Assembly: GCA_030682575.1 (NCBI GenBank)
Contig: JAUXNX010000011.1
Coordinates: 124,001 to 188,000, forward strand
Reading direction: 5' to 3'
DNA: 64,000 nt
From: Gammaproteobacteria bacterium
GTDB lineage: Bacteria > Pseudomonadota > Gammaproteobacteria > Pseudomonadales > Pseudohongiellaceae
The notes beneath the pieces are model-generated. The model had not been told where the DNA came from, did not search any database, and saw nothing but the letters and a program-made list of their open reading frames with translations. The position numbers were made by a program, and so were the translations under genes. Position 1 is the first letter of the stretch; every line of letters begins with the position of its first letter. Below are positions 34,531-42,240 of this stretch, piece after piece.

Positions 34531-34616
34531 GTCAGTTCTTGTTCTTGCCATCAGGCTGGCAGGGTGGTGGATATCCCTCTCAACAATTCCAGTACATCGG
34601 TATAGCGGTAGCCAAC

Positions 34617-34700
34617 AAAAAAAGTGCTGCTCAACAACTCTTGCAAGGTGGTGAGCAGCACTGAACTTTGCTAACCGAAGAGGAAATAGCAAAGTTCAGG
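34617..34700 (-). ncRNA. Candidate small RNA with two hairpins and a rho-independent terminator
   Basis: On the minus strand GAACTTTGCTA and TAGCAAAGTTC (34697-34663) form a perfect 11-bp stem with the loop TTTCCTCTTCGGT. Directly after it AGTGCTGCTCA and TGAGCAGCACT (34662-34623) form a second perfect 11-bp stem that runs into seven T residues. A TATTAT -10-like box (34712-34707) lies about 7 nt before the predicted start near 34700. The -35 is weak. Both loops carry pyrimidine-rich, anti-Shine-Dalgarno-like bases (TTTCCTC, CCACCTT). No protein gene lies upstream on this strand to account for the terminator. Confidence 0.55.
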
Positions 34701-35015
34701 CCATAAATAATAAACCTTAATTTTCAATAGGTTGTCTATGGTTTTAAGTATCAGCCCGTGAAACCTTTCACCAATTTCTCGCCAATTCCGCCACGTTCTG
34801 CAGGAGCAAGCATCAGGTGCAGTAAACTCCGCAAGATCGGTCAGGTTTTATCGCGAAGAGATGATCACTGACGTCTACCTGCCTCTTCAGTAAGTTTGTC
34901 CCTGCAAGATTGTTGCGAAAAGGGCGGTCAGACTGTGCAGGTGTCAAAACGCCGCGTATCATGCGCAACAGTCCATTCACTCCAGATCGATCAAACAACA
35001 AAAAAGGATGCACAG
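34701..35015. other. Intergenic region upstream of the secreted hydrolase
   Basis: No gene is evident. The left end holds the minus-strand -10-like box of the candidate RNA. The right end holds AAAAAGGATG, the ribosome site of the hydrolase at 35016. The middle has no recognisable promoter pair and no further permease remnant that could be read. Confidence 0.45.
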
Positions 35016-36008
35016 ATGTCGAACAAACTGAACTTTTTCAAACACCTGGCTGCCATTTCGGCGCTATCACTGGTGCTGGGGGCCGAGTCTTTTGCCCAAT
35101 CCCCGCCAACTACAGCGCCCGCTGAATGGGGCGCAGTCTCCATCAATATGGAGGAAATCCAATACCCCTACCCCGTCCATTTCCTGCACCGTAACCTCTA
35201 CGGCCAGGACGTACGCATTGCCTACATGGATGCCGCACCGACAGGTCCCGCCAATGGCCGCACAATAGTGCTGCTGCACGGCTCCAGCTACTACGGCATG
35301 TACTGGGGCGAGGTCATGAAGAATCTGACGGCAGCGGGTTATCGCGCGATCGCCATTGATCGTCTGGGCTGGGGCAAGTCCTCCAAGCCGATCATTCCCT
35401 ACGATGTGAACCTGCACACCTCCAATATAAACGCCATCCTTGAAAAGCTCGGGATCAACGAGGTTGTGATCGCAGGACACTCCCTCGGTGGCCGTGTTGC
35501 CAGCCATTTCGCCCACTCCTACCCGGACAAGGCCACACACCTGATCATGGTGAATCCGATCGCGCTGAACGATTCCGATCGCGGTCGACAGTGGAGCGAG
35601 CCGACCGGCGCCGATGCAGAGCCTGACATGCAGGCCATTTACGCAGCCAACCTGCGTCAGGAACAGAATCGCATCGTCAACTGGACACCAGCCAATCTGG
35701 AACACGTGCGCATCCGCTACGGCTATGCTCTGAGCAGCGAATACCATCGTCTGACACTGGTGCGTTCAATGAACAACAATCTGACGGCACAGCCGGTGGA
35801 TACGTATTTTCCAAAGATCACGATCCCATCACTGTTGATCGGTGGTGCACAGGACGGCCCGAACTATCCGGAGATCGCCCGCCGTGCCGCTAATCTGTTG
35901 CCTGACGGCGAGCTGTACATGATTCCCGATGCGGGTCACAACCCCCACGAGGAAACCCCGGACGTGCTGAGTCGCGAAATGTTGCGATTCATGAGCACTG
36001 ATAGCTGA
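35016..36008 (+). CDS. Exported alpha/beta hydrolase
   Basis: This 330-residue protein has a signal peptide (about 5-28, ISALSLVLGAESFAQ) after the ATG at 35016, chosen for its AAAAAGGA ribosome site. The alpha/beta fold shows the oxyanion HGSSYYG, the nucleophile elbow GHSLGG (serine near 165), and a C-terminal catalytic histidine in PDAGHNPHEETP. The layout recalls epoxide-hydrolase- or haloalkane-dehalogenase-like proteins, but the HGSS motif and SLGG elbow favour a carboxylesterase or C-C hydrolase. It acts in the periplasm or outside. A hairpin with REP-like sequence follows. Substrate unknown. Confidence 0.87.
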   Translation: MSNKLNFFKHLAAISALSLVLGAESFAQSPPTTAPAEWGAVSINMEEIQYPYPVHFLHRNLYGQDVRIAYMDAAPTGPANGRTIVLLHGSSYYGMYWGEVMKNLTAAGYRAIAIDRLGWGKSSKPIIPYDVNLHTSNINAILEKLGINEVVIAGHSLGGRVASHFAHSYPDKATHLIMVNPIALNDSDRGRQWSEPTGADAEPDMQAIYAANLRQEQNRIVNWTPANLEHVRIRYGYALSSEYHRLTLVRSMNNNLTAQPVDTYFPKITIPSLLIGGAQDGPNYPEIARRAANLLPDGELYMIPDAGHNPHEETPDVLSREMLRFMSTDS

Positions 36009-36018
36009 CAAGAAGCTG

Positions 36019-36049
36019 GTGTGGGAGCGGACAAAGTCCTCTCCCACAC
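36019..36049. terminator. Terminator-like hairpin with REP-type sequence
   Basis: GTGTGGGAG (36019-36027) pairs with CTCCCACAC (36041-36049), followed by TATTTCTA. It terminates the hydrolase gene. The GTGGGAGCGG start recalls the REP-like units at 17.2 and 55.2 kb, so it may be a degenerate copy. Confidence 0.6.
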
Positions 36050-36291
36050 TATTTCTATCCTGCAAAAACATCTCCCTGTCTCACCATCCCCTGCAATCAA
36101 AGAAAACTCTGCAACCAAACTCCCTTCTCCATCGTCATACCCTTTGTCAGTCATTCGCACAAATAGTTGGTCAATTTCCTCACTCTGAATATTTTCTGGC
36201 CGCCTAACGTATTGGTTTAAAAGACTAATTCTCATTGGCACAGGGATTGCTAACTATGCCCGCACACTCAATGAAAACCGGAGACAGGGAC

Positions 36292-36996
36292 ATGATCATC
36301 AAGACCATCAACATGGTGAAGCGTTTTAGAACGGAAGAGGTTGAAACCACCGCACTGGGCGGCGTCAACATCGAAGTGGCAGAAAAGGAGTTCGTCTCCA
36401 TCATGGGCCCGTCTGGCTGTGGCAAATCCACCCTGCTCAACATCATCGGTCTGATCGACAATCCCGACAACGGCAAATTCCTCTTTCTGGATGAGGATAT
36501 CTCGACCTATAGTGAGCGCCAGCGGGCAGCGCTGCGCAAGGAAAACATCGGCTTCATCTTTCAAAGCTTCAACCTCATCGACGAACTGAGTGTTTACGAG
36601 AACGTCGAACTGCCGCTGATCTACACGAAGGTGTCCGCACCCGAGCGCAAGCGCCGTGTCGAAGCCGTTCTTGAAAAAATGAACATGAGCCACCGTATCA
36701 AACATTTTCCGCAACAACTCTCAGGCGGACAGCAGCAGCGCGTCGCTGTGGCCCGTGCGCTGGTGAACCAACCCAGGCTGATACTCGCCGACGAGCCCAC
36801 AGGCAACCTCGACAGCGAACACGGCGACGAGGTCATGAAGATGCTGCGCAAGCTCAACGACGAGGGCACAACGATTGTGATGGTAACGCACTCACCCGAA
36901 CACGCCGCTGTGGGCAAGCGCATCATTCGCATGCTGGATGGCGAAGTCGTAATGGAACACAACGGTGCTGAATCACGGGAGCCTTCCTATGTTTGA
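36292..36996 (+). CDS. ABC transporter ATP-binding protein, MacB/LolD-like
   Basis: This 234-residue ATPase has Walker [14 protein letters not shown], the Q-loop, signature [15 protein letters not shown], Walker [13 protein letters not shown] and the H-loop MVTHSPEHA. The subfamily is the LolD/MacB/FtsE type that powers mechanotransmission rather than substrate passage. The ATG at 36292 has GGAGACAGGG upstream; longer frames lack a site. The stop overlaps the permease start by 8 bp, and an HlyD-type adaptor gene follows, giving a complete tripartite set except for an outer-membrane channel, which may be shared (TolC). It probably exports an antimicrobial, lipid or peptide. Confidence 0.93.
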   Translation: MIIKTINMVKRFRTEEVETTALGGVNIEVAEKEFVSIMGPSGCGKSTLLNIIGLIDNPDNGKFLFLDEDISTYSERQRAALRKENIGFIFQSFNLIDELSVYENVELPLIYTKVSAPERKRRVEAVLEKMNMSHRIKHFPQQLSGGQQQRVAVARALVNQPRLILADEPTGNLDSEHGDEVMKMLRKLNDEGTTIVMVTHSPEHAAVGKRIIRMLDGEVVMEHNGAESREPSYV

Positions 36997-39445
36997 TCAC
37001 TATCTACGTATGGGATGGCGCACACTACTGAAGGAAAAATCCTACAGTCTGATCAACGTGGCCGGGCTCACCATTGGGATGGCCTGCTGCATGATTCTGG
37101 GTTTGTATCTGTATCACGCATTGAGTTACGACCGGCACCATGAGGGGCACGAAAACGTCTATCGCGTCGTCAACGAATTTGGTCTCAATGGCAATGTGGA
37201 TTTCGCTGCCGTAACGTCCACACAGTTGGCCCCGTTACTACGCGAACAGTATCCGGAAATAGAGGCTGTCGGGCGCTTTCAATCCATGCCATCACCACGC
37301 TATCTGCTGCGCTCCACAGACAATCAGGGCTATTATTGGGAGCGACTCTACTCAGCAGACAACGCGGTGCTCAAGATACTGACGCACGACATCATCTACG
37401 GCGATCCCGAAACCGCACTGATAGACCCGACCAGCATGGCCGTGAGCGAATCCTTCGCGCAGCGTTATTTCGGCGACAAAAATCCGCTTGGCGAATCGAT
37501 CATGACTGACATCAGCACGTACCGGATTGATCTGGTGTTCGCTGATCTGCCCGCAAACTCGCACCTGCAGTATGACGCCCTGATGTCCTACAACCGCATC
37601 GCGCAACCACAGGGTGCCGCGCGTCTGCAACAACTGTGGAATATCGGCGCCTATACCTACGTGCGCATGCAGGAGGGATTCGACCCGGACAATTTCTCGG
37701 CTATCTCCACCAGCTTTTACGAGAACAACATGGCCGAGATGGCGCGGCAGATGAACATCAACGCCACAGTGCGTTTTCTCGCAGAGCCAATCGCCGATAT
37801 TCATCTGCAGTCCACCACCACGTATGACTTTCCGCGCGGCAGTCTCTTCTATGTCTACGCATTCGCTGCCATTGCTGTGTTCGTTCTTGCCGTCGCCTGC
37901 ATCAACTACATGAACCTGGCCACGGCGCGCTCGACCCGCCGCGCCAAGGAAGTAGGGATGCGCAAGGTGCTCGGTGCCACACAAGGACAACTGGTGAAGC
38001 AGTTCATCGGCGAGTCTGTGCTCTACGCGCTGCTGTCACTGATGCTGGCAATGCTGCTGGCATGGGCCACACTGCGCTACACCAGTATCACTGTGCTTCT
38101 GGACGCTCCCCTGTCGATGAGTGTGCTGTTCAATCCACCGGTCTTCATTGCGCTGCTGCTGGGCAGCATCGCGCTGGGAGTTCTCTCCGGCCTCTATCCC
38201 GCGCTCTACCTCTCCGCGATTCCCCCCGTGGCTGCATTTCGAGGCGCACAGGGGACGGGGCGTGGTGGCAAGACGATCAGACAGGTGCTGGTGGTTCTGC
38301 AGTTTGTGATTTCCGTTGCCGTTATCTCAGGCACGCTGCTGATGCTCACGCAGATGAATTACGTACAGAGCAAGGCGCTGGGCTTTGGCAAGGAGAATCG
38401 TCTGATCGTGCGGGTGGCAGGAGCAGATCAGATCGAACGGCTGCCTGCGCTCATGACCGAGCTGCGTCAGACTCCAGGAGTACTCGGTGTAGCCCGCACC
38501 AGCCACATACCAGGGCAGCAGGCCGGCCTGAATGCGCTGACTGTCGAAGACAACAACGGCGTCATGCAGCAGCAGACTCTCAGCGTCATGAACTTCCGTC
38601 CCGGTGTAATCGACACGCTGGGAATGCGCCTGATCGAAGGCCGCGACTTCGACGAGAATCGCGAGAATGATGCGGGCAATACCGTGCTCGTTAATCAGTC
38701 CCTCGTCCAGGCCATGGGTTGGGAGAATGCCATCGGCAAACGCTTGCAGCAGTTCGGACCGAACGCCCCCACCATGGAAGTGATTGGTGTGGTAGAGGAT
38801 TTTCACTTCGAGGGCTTGCAGCACCCGGTCGTACCCGCATACATGGCCTACTTCATGCCAAATCTCGCCACCATGGATGCCACCAACCGGGGCACCTATT
38901 CAGAACAGTTGATACTGAATATTCGGGGCGACTCTGTGCAGAGTGTGATTGCCATGCTGGAGGCACGCTGGCCAACCTTTGACCCGGGGCACCCCTTCGA
39001 TTTCACCTTTCTGGAGACGACGCTCAATGCGCTTTACGGCTCGGAGCAACGTCAGATGCAACTGATCGGCATCTTTGCCGCGCTATGCATCTTCATTTCC
39101 TGCCTCGGCCTGTTCGGTCTGTCAGCGTTCAACACCGCGCAACGCACACGCGAGATCGGCGTTCGCAAGGTACTGGGAGCTTCCACCGCCAGTATCATTC
39201 TGCTGTTGTTCCGGCACATTCTGGTGCTCGTGGCCATCGCAGCGGTGATCGCATCAGCACTGGCGTTCTGGGCGATCAATCTCTGGCTGCAGGGGTTCTA
39301 CTATCGTATCGACCTGCTGGGTCCCAATCTCATACTGTTTGCAGTAGCGACCGCCATCGCAATTGCGGTAGCCTTCATCACCATGGCCCTGCAGTCGTTG
39401 AAGACCGCGCAGTCCAATCCCGTGCTGGCGCTGCGTTATGAGTGA
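36989..39445 (+). CDS. MacB/FtsX-family ABC transporter permease
   Basis: This 818-residue permease has an N-terminal transmembrane helix (about 23-42, INVAGLTIGMACCMILGLYL) and a long periplasmic region. Three helices follow at about 285-420 (YVYAFAAIAVFVLAVACINYMNL; then LSLMLAMLLAWA, and VFIALLLGSIALGVLSGL). A second MacB-PCD/FtsX unit occupies 430-818 and ends in the typical NPVLALRYE. It is therefore a double-length permease, as in the group often called FtsX-like/DUF4381-neighbour transporters. It overlaps the ATPase gene by 8 bp and is followed 42 bp later by the adaptor. The degraded permease at 33.8-34.5 kb belongs to the same type. Confidence 0.92.
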   Translation: MFDHYLRMGWRTLLKEKSYSLINVAGLTIGMACCMILGLYLYHALSYDRHHEGHENVYRVVNEFGLNGNVDFAAVTSTQLAPLLREQYPEIEAVGRFQSMPSPRYLLRSTDNQGYYWERLYSADNAVLKILTHDIIYGDPETALIDPTSMAVSESFAQRYFGDKNPLGESIMTDISTYRIDLVFADLPANSHLQYDALMSYNRIAQPQGAARLQQLWNIGAYTYVRMQEGFDPDNFSAISTSFYENNMAEMARQMNINATVRFLAEPIADIHLQSTTTYDFPRGSLFYVYAFAAIAVFVLAVACINYMNLATARSTRRAKEVGMRKVLGATQGQLVKQFIGESVLYALLSLMLAMLLAWATLRYTSITVLLDAPLSMSVLFNPPVFIALLLGSIALGVLSGLYPALYLSAIPPVAAFRGAQGTGRGGKTIRQVLVVLQFVISVAVISGTLLMLTQMNYVQSKALGFGKENRLIVRVAGADQIERLPALMTELRQTPGVLGVARTSHIPGQQAGLNALTVEDNNGVMQQQTLSVMNFRPGVIDTLGMRLIEGRDFDENRENDAGNTVLVNQSLVQAMGWENAIGKRLQQFGPNAPTMEVIGVVEDFHFEGLQHPVVPAYMAYFMPNLATMDATNRGTYSEQLILNIRGDSVQSVIAMLEARWPTFDPGHPFDFTFLETTLNALYGSEQRQMQLIGIFAALCIFISCLGLFGLSAFNTAQRTREIGVRKVLGASTASIILLLFRHILVLVAIAAVIASALAFWAINLWLQGFYYRIDLLGPNLILFAVATAIAIAVAFITMALQSLKTAQSNPVLALRYE

Positions 39446-39487
39446 CGTTTCGACGAGAACAGATGCAAACAGGATAGAAGAGACGTT

Positions 39488-40741
39488 ATGGACAGAGTGA
39501 TCGAGAAGAAGAAAAGACCTCTGTGGCAATGGGGAGTGATCGGTGTCGTTGTAACTGTGGGGCTCTGGTTTATCTACGCTATGCTGGCCGATGCTTCCAT
39601 CCGCACCTATCGCCTGCCTCAGGCACAGACCACCATCGCCAGCGTGCAGTTCGGCGCATTTGAGGATGTCACGCCGATACGCGGCACCATCCAGCCATTC
39701 AACAGTGTCTTTCTTGATGCTGTGGATGGCGGCGTAGTGGAACAGGTGCTGGTGGAGGAAGGCAGCTTCGTGGAAGCGGGGCAACCACTGCTGCAATTGA
39801 GCAACACAGACCTGCGCTTGAACGTGGCACGCAACGACACATCGATCACCGAGCAGCTCAACAACCTGTCCAACATTTCCAACAGCCTGGAAACCACCAA
39901 GCTCAGCACCGAGCGTCAGCTGATCGACGTGGAGTATCGCATTCAGGTACTGGAACGACAGGAGCGGCGCCAGATGCAACTGGCCAGCGACAATCTGGTT
40001 TCGAAGGAACAGTATGACTCCATTGCCGATGAACTGGAGTATCAACGCAAGGTGCTTGCCAATACGAAAGCGCGACAGGATCTGGAGGATAGAATTCGCG
40101 AAGATCGACTTGCCCAAATCGCCATGCAGGTCAGCAAACTTGAAGACAATCTCGAACTGTCCCAAAGCAGCTTCGAGAACCTGCTGGTACGCGCACCGAT
40201 CTCGGGTCAGCTCACATCGCTGCCAGTGGAAGTGGGCGAGAACAAGATTCGCGGTCAGCGCCTCGGCCAGATCGATGTAGTGGAACAGTACAAGGTCGTT
40301 GCACAAGTGGATGAATACTATGTGACCCGCGTCGCGCCCGATCAGGCCGCACGCTTCACCCTCGCCGGACAGCAATACCAGGCGCGGGTCATCAAGGTTT
40401 ATCCTGAGATTACAGGAGGTACCTTTGCAGTGGACCTCGTGTTCGAGGGAGTAGCGCCGGAGAACTTGCGTCGTGGCCAGACACTGCAACTTGATCTGAC
40501 ACTGGGCAATCCAGTGGAGTCATTGCTGTTGCCTTTGGGCGGCTTCCTGCAGGACACCGGAGGCAACTGGGTGTTTGTGGTGGATAGCAATGGCGAGTAC
40601 GCCACGCGTCGTGACATCCGCGTCGGCCGCCGCAACAATCGCTTCGTGGAAATCACACAAGGGCTGGAGTCCGGCGAGCGTGTCATCACATCAAGCTACA
40701 GTCAGATGACGCAGATGGAGCGCATCCAATTAACTCAATAG
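39488..40741 (+). CDS. Periplasmic adaptor (HlyD/MacA-like membrane fusion protein)
   Basis: This 417-residue protein has one N-terminal helix (about 16-36, VIGVVVTVGLWFIYAMLA). A lipoyl-like half follows (VFLDAVDGGVVEQVLVEEGSFVEAGQPLLQL), then a coiled-coil hairpin (about 120-230), the second lipoyl half (LLVRAPISGQLTSLPVEVGE) and beta-barrel and membrane-proximal domains. This is the order of MacA/HlyD adaptors that link an inner-membrane pump to a TolC-type channel. It is the third gene after the ATPase and permease, with AGAAGAGA before the ATG. No outer-membrane partner gene follows. Confidence 0.92.
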   Translation: MDRVIEKKKRPLWQWGVIGVVVTVGLWFIYAMLADASIRTYRLPQAQTTIASVQFGAFEDVTPIRGTIQPFNSVFLDAVDGGVVEQVLVEEGSFVEAGQPLLQLSNTDLRLNVARNDTSITEQLNNLSNISNSLETTKLSTERQLIDVEYRIQVLERQERRQMQLASDNLVSKEQYDSIADELEYQRKVLANTKARQDLEDRIREDRLAQIAMQVSKLEDNLELSQSSFENLLVRAPISGQLTSLPVEVGENKIRGQRLGQIDVVEQYKVVAQVDEYYVTRVAPDQAARFTLAGQQYQARVIKVYPEITGGTFAVDLVFEGVAPENLRRGQTLQLDLTLGNPVESLLLPLGGFLQDTGGNWVFVVDSNGEYATRRDIRVGRRNNRFVEITQGLESGERVITSSYSQMTQMERIQLTQ

Positions 40742-40876
40742 ACGTCAATCCGTGCATAAACTGATGCACATCAAGATTCTCTCTCCTGGACAGGCATACA
40801 TTGTTGCTGCGTGACGAATGCACTACGCTGAGTCACACCGGCAATCTTGCCCGCACTGATTCAGGGAGACCGCTTG

Positions 40877-41410
40877 ATGAAAGCAAAAATCAACAAATCC
40901 ATTGTCATGATCGCAGTCGTTGCCATGCTCGCTGGCTGTGCAGGCAATGCCGGTATGCGTATCGGCAATTCACTCACGCTGTGCTGTCCGGGCAACTACG
41001 CTGCCTACAGCACCTATGCTGTCGAATCAATAGAATTGCCGATATTTCTGCGTAACTACATGGTGGAGGAGTTTGACAGGGCCTTTCAGGAAAGAGGCAT
41101 GACGCGCAATGATCAACGCAGTGATCTCATTGTGAACTTTGCGTATCGCCACGTCAGTCTCGACCCCGAGCAGCAGAATATCGATCCGTTTGTGCGCATG
41201 GAATCGATCAATGTTGAACTGCATTACATCGCCATCATGGATATCACAATGCGCGAGCGCAGTGGCGGTAGAGAAATATGGGGTGGCCAGATCAGCCGTA
41301 TCCACTCTGTGCAACCCGGCGAGTACATGCACGAAGACGGTGCCCGCCCTGCGTTCCTGGAAACGTTTCGGGATTTGCTGAGTAACTATCCCAGCAGATA
41401 CGAGGAGTAA
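40877..41410 (+). CDS. DUF4136-type lipoprotein
   Basis: This 177-residue protein starts at the ATG at 40877 with GGGAGA upstream, giving a lipoprotein signal that ends MLAGC (lipobox cysteine about 21). The mature domain has the DUF4136 pattern: a strand-rich start (AAYSTYAVES), the conserved AFQERGMTRNDQRSDLIVNFAYR and a basic C-terminus with EYMHEDGARPAFLETF. DUF4136 lipoproteins are widespread and uncharacterised. Its tie to the preceding exporter operon is loose (135 bp apart) and may be coincidental. It is expected to be anchored to the inner leaflet of the outer membrane. Confidence 0.85.
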   Translation: MKAKINKSIVMIAVVAMLAGCAGNAGMRIGNSLTLCCPGNYAAYSTYAVESIELPIFLRNYMVEEFDRAFQERGMTRNDQRSDLIVNFAYRHVSLDPEQQNIDPFVRMESINVELHYIAIMDITMRERSGGREIWGGQISRIHSVQPGEYMHEDGARPAFLETFRDLLSNYPSRYEE

Positions 41411-41440
41411 TCCCCGACCCTGCTTCTGAACAAATCGAAC

Positions 41441-41480
41441 TTGACTCGGCAGCAGAGAAATGTACATTTTTTATGTACAT
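41441..41480 (+). promoter_or_regulatory. Promoter with overlapping palindromic operator of the toxin-antitoxin pair
   Basis: TTGACT (41441-41446) and TACATT (41463-41468), 16 bp apart, form a sigma-70 promoter. Two copies of the self-palindromic ATGTACAT lie at 41460-41467 and 41473-41480, 5 bp apart, across the -10 and the predicted start. This is the expected layout for autorepression by the antitoxin, alone or in complex. Confidence 0.7.
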
Positions 41481-41504
41481 AGTCAGGCCATAAGGAATGC
41501 TGTC

Positions 41505-41744
41505 ATGCAAGACGTCAATGTCACGAATCTGCGTCAGAACCTGCCCGAGTACCTCGCCCGCGTTGAGGCAGGCGAGACGTTGCGCGTGACGGTGCACGGT
41601 CGCGCAATAGCAGAGATCTCACCGCCCTCCCCACTGCAGGATGGTGCTGCTGCCGCTCGCATCCGCTTACGTAACAGCGTCGTGCGCTATGATGCGCCAC
41701 TGACCCCGGTACTGCCCGCAGACGAATGGGACATGCTGAAGTGA
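41505..41744 (+). CDS. Phd/YefM-family antitoxin
   Basis: This 79-residue protein begins at the ATG at 41505 with AAGGA upstream. The N-terminal half is the Phd/YefM DNA-binding dimer (DVNVTNLRQNLPEYLARVEAGETLRVTVHGRAIAEI). The C-terminal part is the toxin-binding tail (ADEWDML). It should neutralise the PIN toxin encoded next, with which it shares a 4-bp GTGA overlap, and repress their common promoter through the ATGTACAT repeats. Confidence 0.92.
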   Translation: MQDVNVTNLRQNLPEYLARVEAGETLRVTVHGRAIAEISPPSPLQDGAAAARIRLRNSVVRYDAPLTPVLPADEWDMLK

Positions 41745-42136
41745 TTGTGATCGACACCTACGTCCTGATCTGGTGGCTCAGTAACCCTGCGGAGTTGTCA
41801 GCCAGAGCCCGCAAGGCCATTGCTGCAGCGGCAGCGGACAATGCGCTTCTGGTATCCACTATCAGCGTACTGGAAATCACCACACTTGTGCGCCGTGGCA
41901 GGCTGCAACTCTCGGTTCCGGTTGGTACCTGGCTGGCGGATGTCCGGCTGCTTCCGGAAGTGCGTTTCACTCCTGTCACCGTCGACATTGCACAGATGGC
42001 AGGAGGATTTGGCGACGACGTGCCGGGGGACCTCGCAGACCGCATCATCTCGGCTACAGCAATGCTGCTGACTGCTCCACTGGTCACTGCCGATGCAAAA
42101 CTGCGGGCATACAAGCCGTTGGACACAATCTGGTAG
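41741..42136 (+). CDS. PIN-domain ribonuclease toxin (VapC-like)
   Basis: This 131-residue protein starts at GTG 41741, overlapping the antitoxin stop (GTGA). The PIN fold has acidic residues in VIDTYVLIWWL (D4), ISVLEITTLVRRG (E near 45) and DLADRIISATAML (D near 97), and the later DAKLR, so the metal site looks complete. PIN toxins of the VapC type cleave tRNA or other RNA. The pair stands by itself between the DUF4136 lipoprotein gene and the barrel-kinase gene; no mobile element is visible around it. Confidence 0.92.
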   Translation: MIVIDTYVLIWWLSNPAELSARARKAIAAAAADNALLVSTISVLEITTLVRRGRLQLSVPVGTWLADVRLLPEVRFTPVTVDIAQMAGGFGDDVPGDLADRIISATAMLLTAPLVTADAKLRAYKPLDTIW

Positions 42137-42163
42137 ATTGCTCTCCCGGCTCCGAACACCGGG

Positions 42164-42192
42164 TTGCTGTTACGGGACTGCTACTTTAGAAT
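42164..42192 (+). promoter_or_regulatory. Sigma-70 promoter of the barrel-kinase gene
   Basis: TTGCTG (42164-42169) and TAGAAT (42187-42192) are separated by exactly 17 bp. The predicted start near 42199 leaves a leader of about 40 nt. The gene's ATG at 42241 has no clear Shine-Dalgarno site. Confidence 0.65.
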
Positions 42193-42240
42193 CCCGAAGA
42201 ACCACCAGCAAGGCAGGGAACCGGTTTCCCGATAATAACA

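Noticed and set aside
34390-34692. A separate 100-residue gene upstream of the permease remnant
   Set aside because: Its first part is unrelated low-quality sequence overlapping the two-hairpin RNA candidate; only the piece from 34530 matches a permease, and it belongs to the pseudogene.
39254-40489. A 411-codon minus-strand frame opposite the adaptor gene
   Set aside because: It lies antisense to the well-supported HlyD-type gene, and no domain is recognisable.
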